Below, in pieces: positions 24,700-35,090 of a stretch of DNA of 64,000 bases; within the stretch, counting starts at the first letter, position 1, and each line of letters opens with the position of its first letter. The DNA lies in NCBI GenBank assembly GCA_012719455.1, contig JAAYAJ010000056.1:21023-85022 (forward strand), given 5' to 3'. The DNA comes from Acidobacteriota bacterium (GTDB taxonomy: Bacteria > Acidobacteriota > UBA6911). A program made the position numbers and the translations under genes. The notes beneath the pieces are model-generated. The model was not told the DNA's origin, searched no databases, and saw only the letters and a program-made list of their open reading frames with translations.

Positions 24700-26763
24700 A
24701 TGGACGCGAAGGTAGAGGATCCCGCCTGCGGCATGGCCCTGGAGCCGCTCGCCCCCGGGCTGGACGAAGCGGACAATCCTGAAATGGGCGCGATGAAGCG
24801 CCGGTTCTTCGTCTGCCTGGCCCTGACCCTCCCCCTGCTGCTGGTCGTCATGGGGGGAAGGACCCTGGGAATCCACGGCTCGGTCGGAGTTTGGGCCCAG
24901 TTCGCGCTCTCCACCCCCGTGGTGCTGTGGGGGGGGTGGCCCTTTTTCCGGCGGGCCTGGAGTTCGATCGTCAGCCGGAGCCTCAACATGTACACCCTGG
25001 TTGCGCTCGGCGCCGGCGCCGCCTACCTCTACAGCGTAGTCGCCCTCCTGTTCCCCGGGCTGCTCCCCCGATCCTTCCTCGGCCATGGCGGCATCCCCGA
25101 GGTCTACTTCGAGTCTTCGGCCGTGATCATCACCCTGGTTCTCCTCGGCCAGGTCCTGGAATTGCGGGCGCGCAGCCGGACCGGGAAAGCCGTCCGGGAA
25201 CTGCTCCGGCTGGCTCCCCGAACCGCGCGTGTCATTCGGGACGACGGTGTGGAAATGGACCTCCCCCTCGACCGGGTGGTTGCGGGGGACCTGCTGCGGG
25301 TGCGCCCGGGGGAAAAGATCCCGGTGGACGGCCGGGTAGTGGAAGGGGCAAGCGCGGTTGACGAGGCGATGGTGACGGGTGAGGCGATGCCGGTGGAAAA
25401 ATCGGCGGGCAGCCAGGTCACGGGGGGGACCCTGAACGGGGCCGGCGGTTTCATTATGAAGGCGGAAAAGGTGGGAACCGACACGCTCCTGGCCCGGATC
25501 GTGCAAATGGTGAGCGAGGCGCAGCGGAGCCGGGCGCCCATCCAGCGCCTGGTGGACCGGGTCGCTTCCTGGTTCGTCCCGGCGGTGATCGCCGTGGCGC
25601 TGGCCGCCTTCGTCGCCTGGAGCCTGGTTGGGCCCGAACCGCGGAGCGTCTACGCGCTGGCGGCCGCGATCGCGGTCCTCATCATCGCCTGCCCGTGCGC
25701 CCTGGGCCTGGCGACGCCGATGTCGATCATGGTGGGGATGGGGCGCGGGGCCCGCGCGGGGGTGCTGATCCGCAACGCCGAGGCGCTCGAGCGGCTCGAA
25801 AAGGTGGATACCCTGGTGGTCGACAAGACCGGCACCCTGACCGAGGGGAAGCCGGTGCTTACGGCCGTTCAGTCCTTCGGGGAGTGGACCGGGTCGGAAA
25901 TGCTCCGGCTGGCGGCGAGCCTGGAGCAGGGGAGCGGGCACGCGCTGGCGTCCGCCGTGGTCGCCGAGGCCCTGGACCGCGGGCTGGTGCTGTCCCGGGC
26001 GGCCGATTTCCGGTCGGTGCCCGGGAAGGGGGTCACGGGCGTCGTCGACGGGCACCGGGTGGCCGTGGGCGGCAGCGGGCTGCTGGGGGAGGCGGAGAGG
26101 AGTTCGGATGACCTGCTCGCGGAGGCGGCGCACGAGTTGAGGCGGGCGGGGAGGAGCGTGATGCTCGTGTCGATCGACGGCGCCCCGGCCGGGATCCTCG
26201 GCGTGGAGGACCCGATCCGGGACTCCGCCCGCATGGCGGTGGCGGAGCTTCACCGGCAGGGAATCCGCGTGATCATGTTGACCGGGGACAATCGGACCAC
26301 GGCCGCGATCGTGGCGAACCAGCTGGGGATCGACGCCGTGGAGGCGGAGGTGTCCCCCGAGAGCAAGGGCGATTTCATCGGGCGCTTGCGGCGCGAGGGG
26401 AAAGTCGTGGCGATGACGGGGGACGGCGTCAACGACGCCCCCGCCCTGGCCCGGGCGGACGTGGGGATCGCGATGGGGACGGGGACCGACATTGCGATCC
26501 AGAGCGCGGGGGTCACCCTCATCGGCGGGGACCTGCGCGGCGTGGTGCGGGCGATCAAGCTCGGCCGGCACACGATGCGGAACATCCGCCAGAACCTCTT
26601 TTTTGCCTTCGTCTACAATACCCTCGGGGTGCCCATCGCCGCGGGGGTGCTCTACCCGGGCCTGGGGCTGCTGCTCAACCCCATGATCGCGAGCGCGGCC
26701 ATGACATTCAGTTCGGTTTCGGTGATCGCCAACGCGCTGCGCCTGCGCAAGGTGGATCTGTAA
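24700..26763 (+). CDS. copA: Copper-type P1B-ATPase
   Basis: 687 residues. Eight hydrophobic helices, the metal motif CPC (331-333, ACPCALG), A-domain TGE (VTGEAMP, 227-229) and phosphorylation site DKTGT (375-379), with [10 protein letters not shown] and the SGHAL region, assign it to Cu+/Cu2+ exporters. The N-terminus has only a short [10 protein letters not shown] stretch and no CxxC heavy-metal-binding domain. The start ATG 24700 (GGAG upstream) is preferred over ATG 24652, because a TATAAT lies at 24658-24663, inside the longer frame. Topologically, it exports copper to the periplasm. Stop is 30 nt from the convergent galE. Confidence 0.93.
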   Translation: MDAKVEDPACGMALEPLAPGLDEADNPEMGAMKRRFFVCLALTLPLLLVVMGGRTLGIHGSVGVWAQFALSTPVVLWGGWPFFRRAWSSIVSRSLNMYTLVALGAGAAYLYSVVALLFPGLLPRSFLGHGGIPEVYFESSAVIITLVLLGQVLELRARSRTGKAVRELLRLAPRTARVIRDDGVEMDLPLDRVVAGDLLRVRPGEKIPVDGRVVEGASAVDEAMVTGEAMPVEKSAGSQVTGGTLNGAGGFIMKAEKVGTDTLLARIVQMVSEAQRSRAPIQRLVDRVASWFVPAVIAVALAAFVAWSLVGPEPRSVYALAAAIAVLIIACPCALGLATPMSIMVGMGRGARAGVLIRNAEALERLEKVDTLVVDKTGTLTEGKPVLTAVQSFGEWTGSEMLRLAASLEQGSGHALASAVVAEALDRGLVLSRAADFRSVPGKGVTGVVDGHRVAVGGSGLLGEAERSSDDLLAEAAHELRRAGRSVMLVSIDGAPAGILGVEDPIRDSARMAVAELHRQGIRVIMLTGDNRTTAAIVANQLGIDAVEAEVSPESKGDFIGRLRREGKVVAMTGDGVNDAPALARADVGIAMGTGTDIAIQSAGVTLIGGDLRGVVRAIKLGRHTMRNIRQNLFFAFVYNTLGVPIAAGVLYPGLGLLLNPMIASAAMTFSSVSVIANALRLRKVDL

Positions 26764-26793
26764 CCATACGGGCCCGGGCGACGGCCGCGGTGC

Positions 26794-27864
26794 TCATTCC
26801 TTTCCGGCGGACCGGCTCCGGGAGAGCGCCTGTTCCCATTTCCACGCGGAACGCATCATGTCGTCCAGACCCTTTTCCGCCTTCCACCCGAGTTCCCGGT
26901 TCGCCAGCGAGGTGTCGGCCCACACCTGCTCCACGTCCCCGCTCCGGCGGCCGACCGTCCGCACATTGAGCCGGACGCCGGAGACCCTTTCGAAGGCGTC
27001 GATAACCTCGCGCACGCTGTACCCCTTGCCCGTCCCCAGGTTGAAGACCTCCAGGTCGGACCGGGTTTTCCCCCCGATCATGCGCGCCACCGCGGTCACG
27101 TGGGCGCGGGCCAGGTCGACGACGTGGATGTAGTCGCGCACCGCGGTGCCGTCCGGCGTGCCGTAGTCGGTGCCGAAGACCTCCAGGCAATCGTGCAGCC
27201 CGGCCGCCGTCTGGGTGATGAAAGGGACGAGGTTGTTGGGGACCCCCAGGGGGAGTTCGCCGATCAGGGCCGATTCGTGCGCCCCCACGGGGTTGAAATA
27301 CCTCAGGGCGATGGCACGCAGCCCGTACGCCGCAACCGAAAACCGGAGGATCTCCTCTGCCATCTGCTTGGTGCTCCCGTAGGGGGACCAGGCTTCCTGG
27401 ACGGGGGAGGTTTCCCGGACCGGCAGCTCGTCCGGCTGGCCGTAGACTGTTGCGGAGGAAGAGAACACCAGGTTTTGTGTACCGTGGCGGCGCATACCCT
27501 CGAGCACCCGCAGGAGCGATTCCAGGTTGTTGCGGTAGTAGGCGAGCGGATCGCGCACGCTCTCCCCGACCGCCTTGAAGGCGGCGAAATGGATGACGGC
27601 GTCCAGGTCCGAGGCGGAGGCGAAGAACGCCTCGGTTTTTGCGCGGTCGGTCAGGTCGAATTCGTGGAATTCGGGACGCACGCCGGTGATCTTGGCGATC
27701 CGGTCCACTACGTCGGCCCGTGAGTTGGAGAGATTGTCCACGATGACGACGGAGTATCCGCACTGCTGCAGCTCCACCACCGTGTGGGAGCCGATAAAGC
27801 CCGCCCCCCCGGTCACCAGAATCCTCGATTGCCTCCGCCTTGTGTCCATCTTCGCGATCCCCAT
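26794..27864 (-). CDS. galE: UDP-glucose 4-epimerase
   Basis: 356 residues, an extended SDR. It has Rossmann TGGAGFIGSHTV (18-29 region), FAAFKAVGESV, SSSATVYG with the catalytic Ser, YGSTK with Tyr/Lys, and RYFNPVGAHES and RDYIHVVDLA as in GalE. It interconverts UDP-Glc and UDP-Gal for surface polysaccharides. AGGGGA precedes the ATG at 27864; an in-frame ATG five codons later is possible. Divergent from dinB across 158 bases. Confidence 0.95.
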   Translation of the reverse strand: MGIAKMDTRRRQSRILVTGGAGFIGSHTVVELQQCGYSVVIVDNLSNSRADVVDRIAKITGVRPEFHEFDLTDRAKTEAFFASASDLDAVIHFAAFKAVGESVRDPLAYYRNNLESLLRVLEGMRRHGTQNLVFSSSATVYGQPDELPVRETSPVQEAWSPYGSTKQMAEEILRFSVAAYGLRAIALRYFNPVGAHESALIGELPLGVPNNLVPFITQTAAGLHDCLEVFGTDYGTPDGTAVRDYIHVVDLARAHVTAVARMIGGKTRSDLEVFNLGTGKGYSVREVIDAFERVSGVRLNVRTVGRRSGDVEQVWADTSLANRELGWKAEKGLDDMMRSAWKWEQALSRSRSAGKE

Positions 27865-28022
27865 GGTTTCCCCTGTTTTCCGCAGCGGGGGATATCATAC
27901 ACCAGGTTACGGCCGATTCCCCTGCAGGGCAGATCGGCATTCTGGAGGCAATACGTCAGGTTTTTGCGCCGCCGGCGCCGGAGAACCTGTGAAGGCGGCT
28001 CGTTCTGTGGTTTACTTGACCC

Positions 28023-29201
28023 ATGGAGCGGACGATCCTGCACGTCGACATGGACGCCTTCTACGCGGCGGTCGAGCAGCGCGACCACCCCGAGTACCGC
28101 GGCCGGCCCGTCATCGTGGGGGCGGACCCCAGGGGAGGGCGCGGGCGGGGGATCGTGGCGACCTGTTCGTACGAGGCCCGCAGGTTCGGGGTCCGTTCCG
28201 CCCAGCCGATTTCGGAGGCGTGGAGGCTGTGCCCCGGAGGGGTTTATCTCCGCCCCGACATGCGCAAGTATTCCCGGGTTTCAGGCCTCGTCATGGGAAT
28301 CCTGTCCGGGTTCACCGATCTCGTGGAGCCGGTGAGCGTCGACGAGGCCTTCCTGGATGTCACCGGGTGCCGCCGGTTGTTCGGGCCGGGAGAGGTCATC
28401 GCCCGGAAGCTCAGGGAACGGATCAGTCGGGAACTCGATCTCACGGCCTCCGTGGGGGTCGCGACGAACAAGTTCGTGGCCAAGGTGGCCTCCGACCTGG
28501 ACAAACCGGACGGGCTCGTCGTCGTCGAGCCGGGGCGCGAACGGGAATTCCTGGCCCCCCTGGCCATCGGCAGGCTCTGGGGGATCGGGCCGAAGACGGA
28601 GGCGCGGCTCAAGGCGCTGGGAGTCGGGACCGTGGGGCAACTGGCCGCCCTGGGCGCCGGGGCGGCCGCCCGCCTGCTGGGGGACCATGGAGAGAGGCTC
28701 TGGCTCCTGGCCTGCGGGATCGACGACCGGCCGGTATCGGCGGGGACGGGGTGCAGGAGCATCGGCCACGAAGTCACCTTCGAACGCGACACCGCCGACC
28801 GGCTGCGGCTCCGGAACACGCTCCTCGACCTTTCGGAAAAGGTGGCGCGGCGGTTGAGGGCCGAGGGGGTCCGCGCCCGCACTGTCACCCTCAAGTTCCG
28901 CCGGTCCGATTTCACCACCTCGACCCGGCGCCGATCGCTCGCGGAGGCGGTGGATACGGCCGAAGCGGTCTTCCCGGTGGCCCTGGACCTGTTCGAGGGG
29001 TTGTTCCGCGACGGGATGGAGGTGCGGCTCCTCGGAGTCACCGCTTCCGGCCTGGAGCCGGGCGGGGGACAGCGGGAGCTTTTCCCCCCCGCCCCGGCGC
29101 GGGACCGGAAACTGGCCGAGGCGGCCGACGACATCGTGCGGCGCTTCGGCGCGCGGGCGATCACGCGCGGGTCGCTCCTCGGCGGAAAAGAGGGCGCCTG
29201 A
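28023..29201 (+). CDS. dinB: DNA polymerase IV
   Basis: 392 residues. It is an active Y-family lesion-bypass polymerase: VDMDAFYAAVEQ (8-19) and SVDEAFLDVTG (105-115) retain all three carboxylates (D9, D107, E108). The HhH and little-finger parts follow, and a C-terminal clamp motif QRELF is at 350-354. It is distinct from the inactive ImuB-like paralog at 16.4 kb. No ribosome site is visible before the ATG. The pepP gene follows 80 nt later. Confidence 0.96.
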   Translation: MERTILHVDMDAFYAAVEQRDHPEYRGRPVIVGADPRGGRGRGIVATCSYEARRFGVRSAQPISEAWRLCPGGVYLRPDMRKYSRVSGLVMGILSGFTDLVEPVSVDEAFLDVTGCRRLFGPGEVIARKLRERISRELDLTASVGVATNKFVAKVASDLDKPDGLVVVEPGREREFLAPLAIGRLWGIGPKTEARLKALGVGTVGQLAALGAGAAARLLGDHGERLWLLACGIDDRPVSAGTGCRSIGHEVTFERDTADRLRLRNTLLDLSEKVARRLRAEGVRARTVTLKFRRSDFTTSTRRRSLAEAVDTAEAVFPVALDLFEGLFRDGMEVRLLGVTASGLEPGGGQRELFPPAPARDRKLAEAADDIVRRFGARAITRGSLLGGKEGA

Positions 29202-29281
29202 TCCCCGTATCGGACAGGCTCCCCAGCTTTTCCGCCCATCCCCCCGGACTTGATGCTATGATCCATTCTTTGGAGCGGGGA

Positions 29282-30640
29282 ATGTTGCGGATTGCGGCGG
29301 CCGGGTTTCTTATCCTCGGGGGGGTGCTGGGAGGCATCGCCGACGGGGCGCGGGCCGAAGCGGACCGACCCGACGGATCCCCCTTCGCCCTCCGGCGCGC
29401 GGGGGTTATGAAGCGGATCGGGGGCTCGGTGGCCGTGCTTGCCGGGGCGGGGGACCCCCGGGCCTACGTCCCGTTTCGCCAGGACAACAATTTTTACTAT
29501 CTGACCGGCACTGAGGTCCCCGGCGCGCTGCTGCTCATCGACGGCGCCCGCCGGGAGAGCGTCCTGTTCCTGCCGCCGCGCGACCGGGACCGGGAGGGAT
29601 GGGAAGGGGAGCGCCTGTACCCCGGGCCGGAGGCGCAGCGCGCGACCGGGATGGACGCGGTGCTCGACGCGGCCCGGTTCGGAGCGGAACTGGATCGACG
29701 GGCGGGCGCGGCGGAAATCATTTATCTGCCCCGTTCCCCGCGGGAAACGGCGGCAGTCAGTCGCGACCGGGCCCTCGCCGCCGCCGGTGCCCGTCGTTTC
29801 GACCCGTGGGACGGCCGGGAAACGGGGGAGGCTGCTTTCGAGCGCAACCTGCGGGACCGTCTCGGCCCGTCGGTGGAGATCCGGGACCTCGCGCCCGTCC
29901 TCGACGAGATGAGGCGGGTCAAGGATGCATGGGAGATCGCCCTGCTCCGGGAGGCCGGCCGGATCGGGGCGCTCGGCATCAGGGCGGCCATGCAAATGGC
30001 GGCTCCCGGGGAGTATGAATACCGGCTGGCGGCGCGGGCGCATTACGGGTTTTTGAGCCGGGGCGCGGCGGGGTACGCCTTTTTCCCCATCGTCGCTTCC
30101 GGGCCGAACTCGTGCATTTTGCATTATGGGCACAATCGGCGCAAAATGATGGCCGGGGAGATGGTGGTCATGGATTTCGGTCCCGACTACGGCTATTACA
30201 CGGCCGACGTCACCCGCTCGTTCCCGGTCTCGGGAAGATTCAGCGCCGAGCAGGCGGAGGTCTACCGGGCGGTGCTCGCGGCGCAGCAGGCGGCACTCGA
30301 GAAGGTCCGCCCCGGCGCCACGTTCAGGGAAGTGGAGGAGGCCGCCCGGGCGGCGCTCGAGCTGCACGGGTACGGCGGACCTTTTCCCCACCGGTTCGTG
30401 CATTATGTCGGCATGGCTGTGCACGACGTCGGGGAAGGGGCGCCGCTGGAGCCCGGGGTTGTGATCGCCGTCGAACCGGGGGTGTACCTGAAGGAGAAGA
30501 ACCTGGGGATCCGCATCGAAGACACGGTGCTGGTGACCGCCGACGGTCATGAAGTGTTGACTTCCGAGGCGCCCAGGGAGATCGCCGGGATCGAAGCCCT
30601 GATGTCCGAGCCGGCTATAGTGGAACCTATGCAGGATTGA
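29282..30640 (+). CDS. pepP: Xaa-Pro aminopeptidase, M24 family
   Basis: 452 residues. A creatinase-N-like domain (FRQDNNFYYLTG) precedes the pita-bread M24 domain. Its dinuclear metal ligands are visible: D in VMDFGPDYGYYTADVTRSF (two Asp), H in VHDVGEG, E in VEPGVYL, and E in RIEDTVLV. It removes N-terminal residues before proline. A possible signal peptide (LRIAAAGFLILGGVLGGI, residues 2-19) suggests export. Start ATG 29282 is preceded by GGAG; ATG 29258 would lengthen it by eight residues. hisD follows after 41 nt. Confidence 0.88.
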   Translation: MLRIAAAGFLILGGVLGGIADGARAEADRPDGSPFALRRAGVMKRIGGSVAVLAGAGDPRAYVPFRQDNNFYYLTGTEVPGALLLIDGARRESVLFLPPRDRDREGWEGERLYPGPEAQRATGMDAVLDAARFGAELDRRAGAAEIIYLPRSPRETAAVSRDRALAAAGARRFDPWDGRETGEAAFERNLRDRLGPSVEIRDLAPVLDEMRRVKDAWEIALLREAGRIGALGIRAAMQMAAPGEYEYRLAARAHYGFLSRGAAGYAFFPIVASGPNSCILHYGHNRRKMMAGEMVVMDFGPDYGYYTADVTRSFPVSGRFSAEQAEVYRAVLAAQQAALEKVRPGATFREVEEAARAALELHGYGGPFPHRFVHYVGMAVHDVGEGAPLEPGVVIAVEPGVYLKEKNLGIRIEDTVLVTADGHEVLTSEAPREIAGIEALMSEPAIVEPMQD

Positions 30641-30681
30641 GGCTGCCGCCGATTCCTGATACCTCACACGGAAAGGTGTTT

Positions 30682-31992
30682 ATGGTCCGCATCTATCAAG
30701 CCAAAGACAAGGCCAAGCTCTATGCCCGCCTGGAAAGCCGGAAGATCCTGGCGACGAGTGAGATTTCCGCCTCGGTGCGGCAGATCATTTCCCAGGTCCG
30801 GAAGGAGGGGGACCGCGCCCTGGTGCGCTTCACGGAGCAGTTTGACAAGGTCAAGCTCCAGGAACGCCAGCTACGGGTCCGCCCCCAGACGCTGCGGGCG
30901 GCGGCCAAAAAGGCCGATCCCTCCCTGCTCCGCGACCTGGAAAAGGCCATCTTCAACATCCATGCCTACCACAAGCGGCAGGTGCAGAAATCGTGGGAGT
31001 ACCGCAAGCCGGGGGCGATCCTGGGGCAGCGGGTGCTGCCGATCGACAGCGTGGGCGTCTACGTCCCCGGGGGGAGCGCGGCCTACCCCTCGTCGGTCCT
31101 GATGAACGTCATTCCCGCGAAGATCGCGGGGGTCCCGAGGATCGTGGTCGTGACCCCGCCCGGCACTTTCCAGCAGCATCCCATCGTCGCGGCCGCCCTC
31201 CACAAGCTCAACATGACGGAGATCTACCTGGTCGGGGGCGCCCAGGCGGTGGCGGCGCTCGCCTACGGCACGGAGACGGTCCCGCGCGTGGACAAGATCG
31301 TCGGTCCCGGCAACGCCTACGTCAGCGCCGCCAAGCGGGAGGTTTTCGGGCAGGTCGACATCGACATGATCGCGGGCCCGAGCGAGGTCGTCATCATGGC
31401 GACGGCGGAGTCCAACCCGCGCTTCATTGCCGCGGACATGCTCTCGCAGGCCGAACACGACGAGTTCGCCTGCTCGATCTGTTTCACTGACTCCATGCCC
31501 CATGCGGTGCTGGTGCAGCGGGAACTGGAGCTGCAGCTCGAGTCGCTTGACCGGAAGGAGATCGCCCGGAAGTCGCTCGAAAATTACGGCGCCATTGTCA
31601 TCATGGACAGCTACCACGACTACCCGGAGTGGATCAACGAGATCGCCCCGGAGCACCTCGAGATCTTCTCCAGCATCCCCAGCTCGGCGATCCAGGCGGT
31701 GCGTAACGCGGGATCGATTTTCTACGGGGACTACACCCCCGAGGCGGTGGGGGACTATTTCGCGGGGAGCAACCACGTGCTGCCCACCGCGGGCACGGCG
31801 CGTTTCTTTTCGCCGCTCGGAGTGTACCATTTCCAGCGCAAGACCAGCATCATCCGCTACACGAAGCAGAAACTGGCCCGTACATGGAAATCGATCGACG
31901 CGCTGGCCCGCGCCGAAGGTCTCGATGCGCACGCCCGGAGCGTGTCCATCCGTCAGGAGTCCCCGAAAACCCTCAAGCGCAAGGACAAGTGA
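30682..31992 (+). CDS. hisD: Histidinol dehydrogenase
   Basis: 436 residues. It oxidises histidinol to histidine in two NAD-dependent steps. Hallmarks are DSVGVYVPGGSAAYPSSVLMN, VGGAQAVAALAYG, GPGNAYVSAAKR, IDMIAGPSEV, LSQAEHDEFA and the catalytic EAP-HLE stretch (EIAPEHLEIF). Length fits the family. ATG 30682 is preceded by AAAGGTG; the earlier in-frame ATG is not supported. First gene of the his cluster. Confidence 0.96.
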   Translation: MVRIYQAKDKAKLYARLESRKILATSEISASVRQIISQVRKEGDRALVRFTEQFDKVKLQERQLRVRPQTLRAAAKKADPSLLRDLEKAIFNIHAYHKRQVQKSWEYRKPGAILGQRVLPIDSVGVYVPGGSAAYPSSVLMNVIPAKIAGVPRIVVVTPPGTFQQHPIVAAALHKLNMTEIYLVGGAQAVAALAYGTETVPRVDKIVGPGNAYVSAAKREVFGQVDIDMIAGPSEVVIMATAESNPRFIAADMLSQAEHDEFACSICFTDSMPHAVLVQRELELQLESLDRKEIARKSLENYGAIVIMDSYHDYPEWINEIAPEHLEIFSSIPSSAIQAVRNAGSIFYGDYTPEAVGDYFAGSNHVLPTAGTARFFSPLGVYHFQRKTSIIRYTKQKLARTWKSIDALARAEGLDAHARSVSIRQESPKTLKRKDK

Positions 31993-31994
31993 CC

Positions 31995-33110
31995 GTGAAG
32001 AAGACGTCGCCCCTCCGCGGGGTAAAGCCGCGGGTCTTGAAAGTGCCGGCCTATACGCTCCACGCGTACGAGGCCGGGGTCAAGCTCAACCAGAACGAGA
32101 ACCCGTTCGATTTTCCAGCGGATCTCAAGGAGGAGGCGTTCCGGCGCTTCCGCGCGCGGCAGTGGTCGCGTTACCCCGATTTCATCCCCGACCGGCTGCA
32201 CGCGAAGCTGGCGGAGTTCGTCGGCTGGCCCAAGGAGGGGATCCTGGCCGGCAACGGCTCCAACGAACTGCTGCAGGCAACGCTGATGGTGTTGGTGGGG
32301 GCGCGCACGCGGGTGGCCATCCCGGTTCCCACGTTTACCGTCTACCGGCTGATCGCCGCCATCCTTGGGGCCGACGTGGTCGACATCCCGCTCGGCGCCG
32401 ATATGAGCTACGACGTCGACGCCCTGATCTCCCGGTCGCGGGAAGCAGGCGCCCGCGTGCTCGTCGTCAATAACCCCAACAACCCCACCGGCTGCGCGAT
32501 CCGGGAAGGGGAGATCCGCCGCATCCTGGACGAATTCGAGGGCTTCGTGCTGCTCGACGAGGCCTACTACGAATTCTGCGGCCACACCGGGTTCGGGCTG
32601 CTCGAGCGCTACCCGCGCCTGGTCATCACGCGGACCTTTTCCAAGGCGATGGGGATGGCGGGGCTGCGGCTGGGTTACCTCATGGCGCACCCGGACCTCG
32701 TCGCCCAGATTTCCAAGGCGAAGCTCCCCTACAATATCAACCAGTTCAGCCTCACCGCGGCCGAGGTCGCGCTGGACTACATCGACCGCTTCCGGCCGGC
32801 GATCGAGACGATGCTGTCCGAAAAGAAGCGCCTGGAGCGCGAACTCCGGGAGATCCCGGGGGTCAGGGTCTACCCGTCGCAAGCCAACTTTTTCCTGATC
32901 GAGACCCCGGTCCCCCCGCGGGAACTCTTCGAGGACCTCTACCGGCGGGGCGTCCTGGTGCGGGACGTTAGTTCGTACCCCACCCTCGGGAGCTGCCTGC
33001 GCGTGAGCGTGGGCGCGCCGGAGGAGAACACTCAACTATTGACAGCGCTACGCGACGGCCTGGATTCCTTCGGGGCGGCCGGCGCCGCGCGCCCAACGGG
33101 GAACCCATGA
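31995..33110 (+). CDS. hisC: Histidinol-phosphate aminotransferase
   Basis: About 371 residues, a fold-type I PLP enzyme transferring an amino group to imidazole-acetol phosphate. It has NQNENPFDFP near the start, NPNNPTG, LLDEAYYEF and the PLP-lysine motif TFSKAMGMAGLRLGY. Start is GTG 31995, 9 nt from AAGGA; GTG 31989 overlaps the hisD stop (GTGA) and is the alternative. The ATGA overlap with hisB shows translational coupling. Confidence 0.93.
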   Translation: MKKTSPLRGVKPRVLKVPAYTLHAYEAGVKLNQNENPFDFPADLKEEAFRRFRARQWSRYPDFIPDRLHAKLAEFVGWPKEGILAGNGSNELLQATLMVLVGARTRVAIPVPTFTVYRLIAAILGADVVDIPLGADMSYDVDALISRSREAGARVLVVNNPNNPTGCAIREGEIRRILDEFEGFVLLDEAYYEFCGHTGFGLLERYPRLVITRTFSKAMGMAGLRLGYLMAHPDLVAQISKAKLPYNINQFSLTAAEVALDYIDRFRPAIETMLSEKKRLERELREIPGVRVYPSQANFFLIETPVPPRELFEDLYRRGVLVRDVSSYPTLGSCLRVSVGAPEENTQLLTALRDGLDSFGAAGAARPTGNP

Positions 33111-33697
33111 ACGGACGACAAGCGGCGATCCGCCGGACCACCAAGGAAACCGATATCACACTGACGCTCAACCTGGACGGCGGCGGCAACGGCGGCATCG
33201 ATACGGGGGTGCAGTTTTTCGACCACATGCTCGGGATTTTCGCCAGGCACGGGCTTTTCGACCTCGATGTTGCCTGCCGGGGGGACCTGGGGGTCGATGC
33301 GCACCATTCGGTCGAGGACATCGGTATCTGCCTGGGGATGGCGCTGGACGAGGCCCTGGGGGACAAGAGCGGCCTGGTGCGCTTTGCCCATGCCTACTTC
33401 CCCATGGACGAAGCGCTGGCCCGAGTCGTTGTCGATCTCTCGGGGCGGCCGTTCCTCCATTACGATGTCGAGGTGCAGCGGGAACGGGTCGGGGAACTCG
33501 ACTCCGAGCTCGTGGAGGAATTCTGGCGCGCCGTGTCGATACACGGCCGGCTCAACCTGCACATCGAACTACTCCATGGCCGCAACGCGCACCATATCTT
33601 CGAGGCGGTGTTCAAGGCGGCGGCGCGCGCCCTCTCCGGGGCGACGCGCACCGACCCGCGCGTCCAGGGAGTGCCGTCCACCAAGGGGGTGCTCTAG
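33107..33697 (+). CDS. hisB: Imidazoleglycerol-phosphate dehydratase
   Basis: 196 residues, the monofunctional dehydratase (no phosphatase domain). The two metal-binding motifs DHMLGIFARHG and DAHHSVEDIGICLG appear, with HHIFEAVFKAAARAL near the end and the tail STKGVL. It starts within the hisC stop (ATGA). Its pair, the hisA gene, lies 98 nt downstream. Confidence 0.96.
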   Translation: MNGRQAAIRRTTKETDITLTLNLDGGGNGGIDTGVQFFDHMLGIFARHGLFDLDVACRGDLGVDAHHSVEDIGICLGMALDEALGDKSGLVRFAHAYFPMDEALARVVVDLSGRPFLHYDVEVQRERVGELDSELVEEFWRAVSIHGRLNLHIELLHGRNAHHIFEAVFKAAARALSGATRTDPRVQGVPSTKGVL

Positions 33698-33795
33698 CTC
33701 GGCCGACGGAACGGAAACCCTCATCCCTGAGAAGAGCCAAGACGTCGGGAGGCGGCTGCTGGAGAACTTTCTCGCGATTTGACAGGGGAATGTAG

Positions 33796-34530
33796 ATGCT
33801 TGAACTGATACCGGCGGTGGATATGAAGGGGGGGAAATGCGTCCGGCTCCAGGAAGGGGTCGCCTCCCGGGTGACGGAATATGGCGACGACCCCCTGGCC
33901 ATGGCGCTCCACTGGGAGACCGAGGGAGCGACGCGGCTCCACCTGGTCGATCTCGACGGCGCCTTCAGCGGGCGCTCGGCGCACCTGGACATCGCACGCT
34001 CCATCTTCCGCTCCCTGAAGATCCCGGTCGAATTCGGGGGCGGGCTGCGAACGCTCGACCAGATCGAGGCCGTTTTCGACCTGGGCGCTGACCGCGTCAT
34101 CCTGGGAACCGTGGCGGTGGACAATCCCGCCGTCGTCGCCGAAGCGGTGCGGCGCCACCCGGGCTCCGTGTTGGCCGGCATCGACGCGCGGCAGGGAAAG
34201 GTGGCCCTGCGCGGGTGGGTGGAACAGACGCCCGTGGCGGCTGTGGACCTGGCCCGCGACATGAAGGCGCTCGGGGTTGAACGCATCGTCTATACCGACG
34301 TGGCGCGCGATGGGATGCTCACCGGGGTCAACGTCGAGGAAACAGAGAAGGTCGCCCGGGAATCAGGGCTCCGAGTCATCGCCAGCGGCGGCGTCGCCTC
34401 CGAGGCGGATGTCCGGGCGCTCTGGCTGAGGCGCGATGCCGGGATCGAGGGGGTCATCCTCGGCCGGGCGCTTTACGACGGCAAGATTGATTTCAGGAGT
34501 TTGAGGGCCCGGATGACGTCGTGGCAGTGA
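33796..34530 (+). CDS. hisA: ProFAR isomerase HisA
   Basis: 244 residues, a TIM barrel. The first strand is LIPAVDMKGGKCVRL, the two phosphate-binding parts are FGGGLRT and ASGGVAS, and the catalytic Asp are in AVDMKGG and YTDVARDGM. It isomerises ProFAR in histidine synthesis. ATG 33796 follows AGGGGA. HisF and HisH, the next enzyme, are not in this cluster. Confidence 0.94.
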   Translation: MLELIPAVDMKGGKCVRLQEGVASRVTEYGDDPLAMALHWETEGATRLHLVDLDGAFSGRSAHLDIARSIFRSLKIPVEFGGGLRTLDQIEAVFDLGADRVILGTVAVDNPAVVAEAVRRHPGSVLAGIDARQGKVALRGWVEQTPVAAVDLARDMKALGVERIVYTDVARDGMLTGVNVEETEKVARESGLRVIASGGVASEADVRALWLRRDAGIEGVILGRALYDGKIDFRSLRARMTSWQ

Positions 34531-34709
34531 CGGGCCGGGGAATAAGCGGAAGATTTTAGGTGCATGCCGGCAAAGAGGATGATTCCCTGCCCGGGCGTTT
34601 AGGACGGGCGCGTGCGCGTGGTCAAGGGGGAGACCCGCTTCGCCCATGCGCGCGGGATTCCGGTACGCTCGGCAGAATAATATGGACAACAGCGGACAAG
34701 AGAGCGAAT

Positions 34710-35048
34710 ATGAAGAAAAGAATCGAAGATCTTAAATGGGGCGCAAGTGGGCTCATCCCCGCGGTCGTCCAGGACGCCGCCACGGGCGAGGTGCTCACGG
34801 TAGCGTATGTGAGCCGTGAAAGCCTTCGGAAGACGCAGGAGCTGGGTGAAACGGTTTTTTTCAGCCGGAGCCGCCAATGTCTCTGGCACAAGGGGGAGAC
34901 CTCGGGTAACACGCAGGAGGTTGTCAGTGTCGTAGCCGATTGCGACCTGGACGCCTTGGTCATCCGGGTCCGCCCGAAGGGGCCCGCGTGTCATACGGGG
35001 GCGCGTTCCTGCTTTTACGAAGCGGTGGAAGGTTTCGCGGCCGGGTAG
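34710..35048 (+). CDS. hisI: Phosphoribosyl-AMP cyclohydrolase
   Basis: 112 residues. It opens the adenine ring of PR-AMP. It has the zinc and metal motifs LWHKGETSGN and DCDLDALVIRVRPKGPACHTG with the late SCF. No HisE domain is fused. The start ATG 34710 has only a weak AGAG. A 179-nt gap separates it from hisA and holds no recognisable gene. Confidence 0.93.
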   Translation: MKKRIEDLKWGASGLIPAVVQDAATGEVLTVAYVSRESLRKTQELGETVFFSRSRQCLWHKGETSGNTQEVVSVVADCDLDALVIRVRPKGPACHTGARSCFYEAVEGFAAG

Positions 35049-35090
35049 AACACGCCCGCGGACGCGGGCCGGAACCTTCGGAGTGCGGGT

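Noticed and set aside
28244..30667. Long open minus-strand frame opposite dinB and pepP
   Set aside because: Shadow of two well-supported genes; biased composition and no ribosome site.
33698..33795. Possible hisH remnant between hisB and hisA
   Set aside because: Only 98 bases, no glutamine-amidotransferase motif in any frame.
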